A DNA stretch of 32,716 nucleotides from an uncultured Bacteroidales bacterium (GTDB lineage Bacteria > Bacteroidota > Bacteroidia > Bacteroidales > UBA3663): the NCBI GenBank assembly GCA_902779265.1, contig CACZAY010000043.1:1-32716 (forward strand), in the 5' to 3' direction. Position 1 is the first letter of the stretch, and every line of letters starts with the position of its first letter. The translations under genes and the position numbers were made by a program. Shown one piece after another: positions 16,598 through 24,225 of this stretch. Below the pieces are notes generated by a model. That model was given only the letters and a program-made list of their open reading frames with translations, was not told the DNA's origin and did no database searches.

Positions 16598-17653
16598 AAA
16601 CAGAACTCGTCGATTGAACCGCCGCGACTCAGCATCGTCATGCCCGTCTTCAACCACGCTGCACTCGTGGTTGAGATGATGGCTTCCATCCGTGCCAACA
16701 CGTGGACGGATTGGGAGCTGATTGCCGTTGATGACGGATCGGACGTGGCCGATTTTCAGCTGGTTGCAGAATTTACCGCGGGAGACGAGCGTATCCGGTA
16801 TGTACGTCGTGACCGAGAACCGAAGGGGGCTCAGACGTGCCGCAACATCGGTTTTGCGATGTCACGTGGCGAATATGTCGCCTTTTTCGACTCGGACGAT
16901 TGGGTGACGCCCGTCTGTTTGGAGCAGCGTATTCGGGTCATTGGCCAACATCCCGAACTCGATTTCATGGTCTTTCCGGCAGGTGTCTATCGCGATGGTG
17001 GCATCCTCGTCGAGCCGGGTTGCAGCATGTTCGGATACCCGATTTACGGTGACGACATTGCGGCCTTCTGCAACCGGACATTGCCGTTCGTTGTGTGGAA
17101 CAATCTGTATCGGCGCAGTTCGCTTTTGGCCAATGGCATTCGTTGGGACGAGCGTCTGCTCTCGTTGCAGGATGCGGCGTTCAACCTCGCAGTGCTGACC
17201 AAAGGGTTGAAATATGCCTATGCGACCGATGTCGCTGCCGACTACGCCTACCGCCTTTCCACGGGCGGCTCGGTCTCGAAGCAGATTGGCGGTGCGGCGC
17301 ATTTCTGCAGCAACGTTTTGGCCACCGAGATCGCCTACAGCCTTGTGCAACAGAGGTTTGCACACCATTATGACCTTGCACTCTATCGTGGTGCGCTTTA
17401 CGTCTATGTCAAGGTGGCGCGCGAGGGCTACGAAGCCGATTTTGTCGCTGCGATGGCTCGGGTCATTGCCCGCTATTCCCCTCTTTATGGCCGCTGGTTC
17501 CGCCTCCAGATGTGGCTCACGCGCCGGCTGATGAGCCTGTTGCCCTACAGGGTGGCACGGCAGCTGCCCTTGGCGTTTGACCTGCTGCGCCGATGGCTTG
17601 TGGAGGAACTGTGGATCCCACGTCGGCAGAAAAAATGGATGAAGTCATTATGA
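16595..17653 (+). CDS. Family 2 glycosyltransferase
   Basis: A 352-residue GT-A fold enzyme. It has RLSIVMPVFNHAALV near residues 11-25, WELIAVDDGSD, GAQTCRNIGFAMSRGEYVAFFDSDDWVTP (metal/nucleotide-binding SDD) at about 75-108, and a conserved acceptor-side block WDERLLSLQDAAFNLAVL. It would transfer a sugar to the lipid-linked repeat unit in the cytoplasm. The start codon lies within a CATTGGCCAATG palindrome, leaving only 12 bases to the upstream stop. The stop overlaps the next glycosyltransferase (ATGA). Confidence 0.85.
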   Translation: MKQNSSIEPPRLSIVMPVFNHAALVVEMMASIRANTWTDWELIAVDDGSDVADFQLVAEFTAGDERIRYVRRDREPKGAQTCRNIGFAMSRGEYVAFFDSDDWVTPVCLEQRIRVIGQHPELDFMVFPAGVYRDGGILVEPGCSMFGYPIYGDDIAAFCNRTLPFVVWNNLYRRSSLLANGIRWDERLLSLQDAAFNLAVLTKGLKYAYATDVAADYAYRLSTGGSVSKQIGGAAHFCSNVLATEIAYSLVQQRFAHHYDLALYRGALYVYVKVAREGYEADFVAAMARVIARYSPLYGRWFRLQMWLTRRLMSLLPYRVARQLPLAFDLLRRWLVEELWIPRRQKKWMKSL

Positions 17654-18546
17654 GTCAGAAAGTTGTATCTATCATCATCGTGACCTACAACTCGGAGCGC
17701 GATATTTACGATTGTGTTCGGTCGATTGTGGCCAATGCCGATGTTCCGCGCGAGTGTCTCGAACTCGTCGTGGTCGATAACTGCAGCCGTGAGCCCGAAG
17801 CCATGTTCGCCCAGCTCAGGCAGCTGTGGGGTGAGGATGCGGTCCTGATTCGTAACACGAAGAATGGCGGTTACGGCCAGGGAAACAACGTCGGCCTGCG
17901 AGCCGCGTCAGCGCCATTGGCCCTCATCATGAATCCCGACGTGCGGCTTGTAATGCCTGTGTTCCAGTGTGCGGCTGCGCGGTTTGAGGCCAATGGAGAT
18001 TTGGCCGTCATGGGACTGAAGCAGATGACGTCGGCCAATAGGGTCAGCACGAACTCCATCTGTTGCGACTGGCTGATGAGCGGCTATCTGCGGCCTGTGA
18101 TAAGCGCATTGGCCAATAGGTTCGACTGGTTCTGGCCGAGGCGGATGTATGTGCAGGGGTCATGCTTCTTCGTGCGACGGTCGATGTTCGAGAGCGCCGG
18201 AATGTTCGACGAGGAGCACTTCATGTATGGCGAGGAGGAGGATATCCATTACCGCCTGCTGGCTCGTTACGGCGCGTCATGCTATGCCTACGACAAGGGG
18301 CTGCGCTACATCCACCAGACGGAAGACCGTGCCCCCTCATTGGCCTACGAAAAGCGAATCGTTGAGGCCAATGTCTCGCTTTATCGCAAGAAGGGAGTCG
18401 CATCGGCCATTATCCTGAACCACTTTCTGCAGAACCTGCGGTTTGTGATGATGCGCGATTGCTGTTTCGGCACAAGTCGGGAGCAACGCGCTGTGAATGA
18501 ACAGTTAAAGACCTATCTTAAGACTCGGTTGAAAGAAGAGAAATGA
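17650..18546 (+). CDS. Family 2 glycosyltransferase (rhamnosyltransferase-like)
   Basis: A 298-residue enzyme. It opens SIIIVTYNSERDIYDCVRSI, then LVVVDNCSREPEA, RNTKNGGYGQGNNVGLRAA and LIMNPDVRL (the DxD-equivalent NPDV). A later block is YVQGSCFFVRRSMFESAGMFDEEHFMYGEEEDI, with the catalytic acidic cluster typical of the WbbL/rhamnosyltransferase branch. Start at the ATG at 17650, which overlaps the previous stop; an upstream ATG at 17635 would add five residues. The 3' end overlaps the following gene (ATGA). Confidence 0.86.
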   Translation: MSQKVVSIIIVTYNSERDIYDCVRSIVANADVPRECLELVVVDNCSREPEAMFAQLRQLWGEDAVLIRNTKNGGYGQGNNVGLRAASAPLALIMNPDVRLVMPVFQCAAARFEANGDLAVMGLKQMTSANRVSTNSICCDWLMSGYLRPVISALANRFDWFWPRRMYVQGSCFFVRRSMFESAGMFDEEHFMYGEEEDIHYRLLARYGASCYAYDKGLRYIHQTEDRAPSLAYEKRIVEANVSLYRKKGVASAIILNHFLQNLRFVMMRDCCFGTSREQRAVNEQLKTYLKTRLKEEK

Positions 18547-19679
18547 ATCGAACAGTCTTCTATATAGATCCGCAATCGTACAACAATCTGTCAGTCTATG
18601 ACCACTCGCTGCTGAAGGGCATCAAGGACTGGCAGATACACTATTTCTGCAATCGGAAGTACGATTTCAAGCCGCTTGACGGGGTGCATGTCTATCCGAT
18701 CTTCCGCTATAGTGACTACCGCAAGTCGTGGCGTAAGGTGCTCAGCTATTCGGGCAGCCTGTTCCGCCTTATGGCGAGCGCCTTGCGGTATCGGCCGTCG
18801 GTTGTTCATGTCCAATGGATTCACTTCTGGCCGCTGGATTATCTGTTCGTCATATTCCTGCACCTGTTGGGCGTCAAGGTCGTCTTTACGGCCCATAACC
18901 TGTTGCCTCACGAACGGCGGCGTGGCGACGGACACCTGTTCCGCTGGTATTATGAGAAGGTCGATGCTGTCATTGTCCACACGCAGCGCACGCGATTGGA
19001 AATGATTGACAATCTGCATATTGAAAGAAAAAAAATCCACGTGCTGCATCATGGAATACTCAACTCCGAGGTCGATGAATCGGCCGTCCGTCAGCGAATG
19101 GCAGAACTTCGAGACCAGCTTCATCTGCCCGATGGAGCCGTCATCTTCTCTTGCCTTGGAATGCAGAACAAGTACAAGGGCATCAATCTTGTGACGCGCG
19201 TCTGGAGCCGCTCCAAGGTGTTTTGTGACAAGAATTGTTACCTGCTTATTGTCGGCAAGAACGTCGAGTCGATTGACTATTCCGAAGTCGTTTCATTGGC
19301 CAATGTCCATATTCTGAACGAAAAGGTGAGCAATCTGGATTTCGAGGCCTATCTGCGGCTCTCGTCGGTTGTCCTGTTGCCCTACACACGTATTTCGCAG
19401 AGTGGCCTGCTCTTCTCGGCCATCCAGGCAGGCGTGCCGGTGCTGGTGAGCGACGTGGGCGGCTTGACCGAGCCGTTGGCTGTGGCCGATGTGGGCTGGA
19501 ACATTGGCCGACCCGGTGAAGAGCCATTGGCCAAGGTCATGGAACAGCTTGCCGCCCATCCCGACGAAGTGTCTCGTGTGAGGGCCAATGCCGAGGCCTT
19601 CCAGCGTGTTCGCGCAGCTTATGACTGGGCTGAAATATCGGCCGAAACCAACTTGTTGTATCAGAGTTTGTTACAGTAA
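18543..19679 (+). CDS. Family 4 (GT-B) glycosyltransferase
   Basis: A 378-residue GT-B enzyme. The N-terminal half includes VVHVQWIHFWPLDYL and VVFTAHNLLPHERR, with the acceptor-side His. The linker has VIVHTQRTRLEMI and VLHHGIL. The C-terminal nucleotide-sugar half has FSCLGMQNKYKGINL, YLRLSSVVLLPYTRISQSGLLFSAIQAGVPVLVSDVGGLTE and a closing GRPGEEPLAKVM stretch. It overlaps the upstream gene by four bases, and a 14-base gap separates it from the aldolase gene. Confidence 0.85.
   Translation: MNRTVFYIDPQSYNNLSVYDHSLLKGIKDWQIHYFCNRKYDFKPLDGVHVYPIFRYSDYRKSWRKVLSYSGSLFRLMASALRYRPSVVHVQWIHFWPLDYLFVIFLHLLGVKVVFTAHNLLPHERRRGDGHLFRWYYEKVDAVIVHTQRTRLEMIDNLHIERKKIHVLHHGILNSEVDESAVRQRMAELRDQLHLPDGAVIFSCLGMQNKYKGINLVTRVWSRSKVFCDKNCYLLIVGKNVESIDYSEVVSLANVHILNEKVSNLDFEAYLRLSSVVLLPYTRISQSGLLFSAIQAGVPVLVSDVGGLTEPLAVADVGWNIGRPGEEPLAKVMEQLAAHPDEVSRVRANAEAFQRVRAAYDWAEISAETNLLYQSLLQ
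19294..19305. repeat. Perfect 12-bp palindrome CATTGGCCAATG (intragenic)
   Basis: Copy inside the GT-B glycosyltransferase gene, coding SLANV. Confidence 0.85.
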
Positions 19680-19693
19680 AAATTCGATAGTGT

Positions 19694-20479
19694 ATGGCAC
19701 TAAAGTTAATGTATATTACCAACCGTCCGGCGGTGGCAAGAATTGCGGAGCAGGCGGGCGTCGATTGGATTTTTCTCGAGCAGAATCATCACACGGTGGC
19801 CGATGTCGCCAATATCCGCAGCGCAGTTACGCGGTCGGAGGTGCTTGTGCGCGTGAATCCGATACATGAGGCATTGGCCGACTATCCATCTTCGGCCGAG
19901 GAGATTGATGCCGTCATCAAGGCTGGAGCAGACATTGTCATGCTGCCCTATTTCAAGACGATCGATGAGGTGCGTCGCTTCATAGCTCTGGTGGGCGGTC
20001 GGGCCAAGACGTGCCTGCTGCTCGAAACGGTCGAGGCTGCCGCGCTTTTGGATGAAATCCTTGCGGTGAAGGGCATAGATTTTATTCACATCGGCCTGAA
20101 TGACATGCATTTGCAGCTCGGCATGAAGTTCATGTTCGAGTTGTTGGCCAATGGCACTGTTGAACGATTGTCCGAAAAGATCAAGGCCAATGGCATTCCG
20201 TTCGGCTTCGGCGGCATCGCGCAGCTGAACACGGGAATGTTGCCCGGCGCGGCAGTGTTGAAGGAGCACGTCCGTCTCGGGTCAAGCATGGTGATTTTGA
20301 GCCGCAGTTTCTGCAATTCGGAGGCCATCAGCGACCTTGACGAGGTGCGCAGGATTTTTAGTGAGGGTGTGTCGGCCATTCGCGCATTGGAGCGGGAGGC
20401 ACAGCGGATGCCATCGGCCGAACTGGAAAAGAACCGCGAGGCAGTGGCATTGGCCGTAAACAAAATCGTGAAAAAGTGA
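19694..20479 (+). CDS. HpcH/HpaI (citrate-lyase-type) aldolase family protein
   Basis: A 261-residue TIM-barrel protein. It has AGVDWIFLEQNHHT near residues 17-30, KAGADIVMLPYF near 76-87, CLLLETVEAAALLDEI (the metal-binding Glu region) near 107-122 and IDFIHIGLNDMHLQLG (Asp region) near 128-143. This is the layout of class II pyruvate aldolases such as HpaI. It would make or cleave a 4-hydroxy-2-oxo acid from pyruvate and an aldehyde. Its location between glycosyltransferases and directly before a PLP decarboxylase points to synthesis of a polysaccharide decoration or unusual sugar acid. The arginine usually seen at the active site was not identified with certainty. Confidence 0.78.
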   Translation: MALKLMYITNRPAVARIAEQAGVDWIFLEQNHHTVADVANIRSAVTRSEVLVRVNPIHEALADYPSSAEEIDAVIKAGADIVMLPYFKTIDEVRRFIALVGGRAKTCLLLETVEAAALLDEILAVKGIDFIHIGLNDMHLQLGMKFMFELLANGTVERLSEKIKANGIPFGFGGIAQLNTGMLPGAAVLKEHVRLGSSMVILSRSFCNSEAISDLDEVRRIFSEGVSAIRALEREAQRMPSAELEKNREAVALAVNKIVKK

Positions 20480-20485
20480 GAGAAA

Positions 20486-21697
20486 ATGGAAATTAACAGC
20501 AAGAAGATAAAAGAGTTGCAGGCCGACTACGGCGAGGCATTCTACCTGTTGGACAGTGCGCAGTTCCGTCAGAATTTCACGGAGCTGAAGGCGGCGTTCA
20601 ATGCCGTTTATCCGCACTCGAACATTGCCTATTCGTACAAGACGAACTACACACCGAAGCTGTGCCGCATCGTCAACGAGATGGGCGGCTATGCCGAGGT
20701 CGTGAGCGAAATGGAGCTTGAAATCGCGCGTCGGGTGGGTTGTGCGGCCAATCGGATTATCTGGAACGGCCCCATCAAGAATGTCTCCGTCATGGAGCAA
20801 TTCCTGCTCGATGGCGGCACGGTGAACATCGACAACCGTGAGGAACTTGATGTCGTCAGGGGCATTGGCCAACGACATCCGGATGCCATGCTTCACGTGG
20901 GCCTGCGCTGCAATTACGATGTGGCCGATGGCGTTGTCTCGCGATTCGGATTCGATGTCGATGGTGCAGATTTTCGCGAGGCGTTCGATTTTGTAACATC
21001 GGCCAACAACTTGAAACTGATTAACTTGCAATGCCATTTTGCCAAGCGTCAGATTGAATATTGGCCAGCCCGTGCACAGGGAATGGTTGACCTGCTCAAA
21101 CGGCTCGATTTCATCCCCGAGCGCATCGACATCGGCGGCGGACTGTATGGGAAGATGGCCGATGACCTTCGTGCGCAGTTCTGTGGCGAGATTCCCGACT
21201 ACGCAAGTTACGCCAAGGCCGCAGCGACTGTCTTTGCCGACTATTTCAAGGCCAAGGGCGTGCAGCCGGAACTGCTCATCGAGCCGGGCAGCGCGGTGGT
21301 GGGCGACTGCATGAAATTTTTGGCTACGGTCAAGACTATCAAGCAGGTACGCGGAAAATGGTTCGCTACCGTGTTGGGCAGTCAGAAGAACATCAGCATG
21401 ACGGGCATCAATCCGCCCATCGAGGTTGTTGCGATGGGAGGGGAGCGCCGTCACTACGCGGATTTGGACTTCGTGGGCTTCACCTGTATCGAGGGCGACG
21501 TGCTGCACCGCAACTACACGGGCGACTTGGCATTGGCCGATGTCATCGTGATAAGCAACTGCGGCAGCTATTCGTTGGTCATGAAACCGCCGTTCATCTT
21601 GCCCAATTTCCCGGTGCTTGACATCAGTGAGGGGAAGACGGAGGTCATCAAGCGAGGCGAGACGTTCGACGACTTGTTCCATACGTTCAACTTTTAA
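20486..21697 (+). CDS. Fold-type III PLP-dependent decarboxylase (DAP/ornithine decarboxylase-like)
   Basis: A 403-residue enzyme of the LysA/ODC group 4 family. The PLP lysine is Lys 52 in IAYSYKTNYTP. Others are the His of LQCHFAKRQ near 192-200, the phosphate-binding IDIGGGLYG near 212-220 and the dimer-contributed Cys-Asp motif CIEGDVL near 333. The substrate-side EPGR of diaminopimelate decarboxylase reads EPGSAVVGD here, so the substrate is probably not meso-DAP. The gene starts six bases after the aldolase stop and is followed by the priming transferase. Not a housekeeping lysA by context; it likely decarboxylates an amino acid made for the polysaccharide. Confidence 0.82.
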   Translation: MEINSKKIKELQADYGEAFYLLDSAQFRQNFTELKAAFNAVYPHSNIAYSYKTNYTPKLCRIVNEMGGYAEVVSEMELEIARRVGCAANRIIWNGPIKNVSVMEQFLLDGGTVNIDNREELDVVRGIGQRHPDAMLHVGLRCNYDVADGVVSRFGFDVDGADFREAFDFVTSANNLKLINLQCHFAKRQIEYWPARAQGMVDLLKRLDFIPERIDIGGGLYGKMADDLRAQFCGEIPDYASYAKAAATVFADYFKAKGVQPELLIEPGSAVVGDCMKFLATVKTIKQVRGKWFATVLGSQKNISMTGINPPIEVVAMGGERRHYADLDFVGFTCIEGDVLHRNYTGDLALADVIVISNCGSYSLVMKPPFILPNFPVLDISEGKTEVIKRGETFDDLFHTFNF

Positions 21698-21710
21698 TCC
21701 ATAACTGATT

Positions 21711-22397
21711 GTGTATAAGTTGCATCTATTCATCAAACGGGCTTTTGACCTGATTGCTTGCCTGATAGCTGTGGTGCTGCTCATTCCCGTGTGGATTGTG
21801 ATAGCCATCGCCATCAAGGTCGATTCGCGCGGGCCGGTGTTCTTCAAGCAGGGACGTCGCACGAAGGACGGCCGTATTTTCCAGATGCTGAAGTTCCGCT
21901 CGATGGTGGACAATGCCGAACGGCAGGGTACAGGGTTGTTCTCCTACGACAATGACCCGCGCGTGACCCGCGTAGGAGCCTTCCTGCGACGCACCAGTCT
22001 GGACGAGTTGCCACAGTTCTTCAACGTGATTGCGGGCGACATCTCGATTGTCGGTCCGAGGCCGTGCGTATCGTATGAATTGGGCGACTTCGACACGTTG
22101 AACAAGAAATTCCGCAAGCGTTTTCAGGTGAAGGGCGGCATTACGGGATTGGCACAGTGCAAGGGCAGAAACGAGAATTCGTGGGCAGAAAAAGCCACGC
22201 TCGATGGTGAATATGTCGATTTGTTCCGCTCCGAGGGCATTTGGATTGACATAAAAATCCTGTGGTGGTCATTGGCCAAGGTCTTCCAGAGCGCGAACAT
22301 CAACGAGACGCAGCGCGAGGGCATGACAGCCGAGGAATCGGCCGAAATGAGTGACGAAGAGGTCAAGCGGCTTGCGCATCTGCCCGACGAGGATTAA
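21711..22397 (+). CDS. Undecaprenyl-phosphate sugar phosphotransferase (priming transferase)
   Basis: A 228-residue monotopic phosphoglycosyl transferase of the WcaJ/PglC type. A single N-terminal re-entrant helix (residues about 8-30) is followed by [25 protein letters not shown]. Next come [26 protein letters not shown], containing the catalytic Asp-Glu pair, and the C-terminal [12 protein letters not shown]. It loads the first sugar-1-phosphate on undecaprenyl phosphate. The start appears to be the GTG at 21711, because no ATG precedes the conserved [10 protein letters not shown]. Its acidic C-terminal tail is longer than in PglC. Confidence 0.88.
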   Translation: MYKLHLFIKRAFDLIACLIAVVLLIPVWIVIAIAIKVDSRGPVFFKQGRRTKDGRIFQMLKFRSMVDNAERQGTGLFSYDNDPRVTRVGAFLRRTSLDELPQFFNVIAGDISIVGPRPCVSYELGDFDTLNKKFRKRFQVKGGITGLAQCKGRNENSWAEKATLDGEYVDLFRSEGIWIDIKILWWSLAKVFQSANINETQREGMTAEESAEMSDEEVKRLAHLPDED

Positions 22398-22453
22398 CTT
22401 TTGGGCAGATGGAGTTCATTGGCCATGAAAATGAAAAAAAAATTGATTGAGAT

Positions 22454-23389
22454 ATGGCAAAAACAGATGTTGCAAATCGTTTTATCTGGTTCAAGGGACA
22501 GATAATGAACGTGAACGATGCCAAGGTGAACGTGCTTTCGCCCACATCGCAGTTCGGACTGAACGTGTTCGAGGGCATTCCGTGCTATTGGAACGACACG
22601 CAGAAACAGCTTTATGCCTTCCGGTTGGACGACCATTATGACCGACTGCTCCGTTCGGCCAGACTGATTCAGTTGGATTGCCGGTTCACCAAAGACGAGC
22701 TGCGTAAGGCATTGATTGATACGGTCGTGGCCAATGAATATGACGAGAATCTCTCGGTGCGGCAGACGCTTTTCGTCGATGGTTTCGGCTCGTGGGGTTC
22801 TGAAGGTCCGGTCGAGATGTTCGTCGCGCCCATTCCGCGTGGACGCACCAGTGCCGAATACAACAAAAAGGGGCTGCACTGCTGTGTCACCTCGTGGCGC
22901 AGGATCAGCGACGAGAACCTCAGCCCACGCATCAAGTGCGGCGCGAACTACATCAACAGCCGCGTCGGCCAACGTGAAGCCTTGCGCAACGGCTACGACA
23001 CCTGCATCTTCCTCAACGAGGTGGGCAAGGTGGCCGAGGGGCCGGGCAGTTGTTTCTTCATGATCAAGGGCAATAGGCTGATTACGCCGCGTCTCACCGA
23101 CAGCGTTCTGGAGAGCATCACGCGCGACACCATCATCCAATTGGCCACCACGGAACTCGGCCTTGAATTCGAGGAGCGCACCATCGACCGTACCGAACTT
23201 TATTTGGCCGATGAGGCTTTCCTGTGTGGCTCGGCAATGGAAGTCACGCCCGTTTACAGCATCGACCGCTATGCCATCGGCCAAGGTGAAACCGGTGCGT
23301 TGACCAAGGAAATCCATCTGAAATATTTGGAGGCCGCACGCGGTGAACTCGCGAACAGAAAGAATTGGCTGACACCGATTTATAAGTGA
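22454..23389 (+). CDS. Class IV aminotransferase (branched-chain aminotransferase-like)
   Basis: A 311-residue fold-type IV PLP enzyme. It has FGLNVFEGIPCY near residues 34-45, the PLP lysine at 161 in RIKCGANYINSRVGQREA, EGPGSCFFMIKGNRLITPRLTDSVLESITRD (phosphate and cofactor contacts) and CGSAMEVTPV near the C-terminus. Family members aminate 2-oxo acids or, as D-amino acid transaminases and aminodeoxychorismate lyases, act on related compounds. Embedded in the polysaccharide locus near an aldolase and a decarboxylase, it is better read as a dedicated biosynthetic enzyme than as IlvE. The ATG at 22454 follows a gap that holds one CATTGGCC copy and an A-run. Confidence 0.84.
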   Translation: MAKTDVANRFIWFKGQIMNVNDAKVNVLSPTSQFGLNVFEGIPCYWNDTQKQLYAFRLDDHYDRLLRSARLIQLDCRFTKDELRKALIDTVVANEYDENLSVRQTLFVDGFGSWGSEGPVEMFVAPIPRGRTSAEYNKKGLHCCVTSWRRISDENLSPRIKCGANYINSRVGQREALRNGYDTCIFLNEVGKVAEGPGSCFFMIKGNRLITPRLTDSVLESITRDTIIQLATTELGLEFEERTIDRTELYLADEAFLCGSAMEVTPVYSIDRYAIGQGETGALTKEIHLKYLEAARGELANRKNWLTPIYK

Positions 23390-23395
23390 TTGACG

Positions 23396-24166
23396 ATGGA
23401 AAAACAACGCGTTGAAGGACTCGTTTCGGTCATCGTTCCCGTCTATAATGCCGAAAGGGTCATCGAGCGGACAATCCGTTCGGTGCAGGCGCAGAGCTAT
23501 CAGAACTGGGAACTCATCATGGTCGATGATTGTGCGTCCGACAATTCCGCCTCATTGATTGGCCGGATGGCATTGGCCGATGCCCGAATCAAATACTTCA
23601 AGTTGGAGCAGAACAGCGGTGCCGCCGTCGCCCGCAATCGCGGTTTGGCCGAGGCTCATGGCCGATATGTCGCCTTCCTCGATGCCGATGACTATTGGCT
23701 GGCCGACAAGTTGCAGCGGGAACTGGACTTGATGCGCGGGCGTGATTGTGCGTTCGTCTATTCGGCCACGCAGATGATTGACGAGGACGACAAGCCGTTG
23801 TGTGCTTACACGCCCGTGCCTGCGTGGACGGACTACCGCCACTTGCTGAAACGCACGGTGATTGCGACCTCGACCGTCTTGCTCGACATGGAGAAGGTGG
23901 GCGACTTCTCGATGCCGTTGCGCCGTTCGGGGCAGGACTATGCCACGTGGTTGATGCTGTTGCGGCGCATTGACCGCGCATACGGAATCGACGAACCGTT
24001 GGTCTGGTATCGCATTTCGCGCAATTCGTTGTCGTCCAATAAGTTGAAGAGCGTCCGGCAGGTGTATGAAATCCAGACCCGCAATGAAGGGCTGAATCCG
24101 GTCTATGCTGCGTGGAATACGCTATTCTTCTGTCTGTACGCTTTTAAGAAGCATTTTTTGAAGTAA
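23396..24166 (+). CDS. Family 2 glycosyltransferase
   Basis: A 256-residue GT-A enzyme. It has VSVIVPVYNAERVIERTIRSVQ near residues 10-31, WELIMVDDCASDNS, NSGAAVARNRGLAEAHGRYVAFLDADDYWL (DADD metal site) and the WbbN/KfoC-like block SGQDYATWLMLLRR with the catalytic Asp. I chose the ATG at 23396, six bases past the aminotransferase stop; a TTG at 23390 is possible. It is compact (no C-terminal membrane helix), as in capsule side-chain transferases of Bacteroidota. Confidence 0.85.
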   Translation: MEKQRVEGLVSVIVPVYNAERVIERTIRSVQAQSYQNWELIMVDDCASDNSASLIGRMALADARIKYFKLEQNSGAAVARNRGLAEAHGRYVAFLDADDYWLADKLQRELDLMRGRDCAFVYSATQMIDEDDKPLCAYTPVPAWTDYRHLLKRTVIATSTVLLDMEKVGDFSMPLRRSGQDYATWLMLLRRIDRAYGIDEPLVWYRISRNSLSSNKLKSVRQVYEIQTRNEGLNPVYAAWNTLFFCLYAFKKHFLK

Positions 24167-24225
24167 AATAATTTTCGGCTATTGTCCACTGGTATTTCAG
24201 CCGCGACTCGCTGCCTTATTGGTGC

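Noticed and set aside
20486-21697. Calling the PLP decarboxylase lysA
   Set aside because: Context is a polysaccharide locus and the EPGR-type motif is changed, so the housekeeping name is not supported.
20282-21913. 543-residue minus-strand open frame across aldolase and decarboxylase
   Set aside because: Crosses three well-supported + strand genes and has no recognisable domain.
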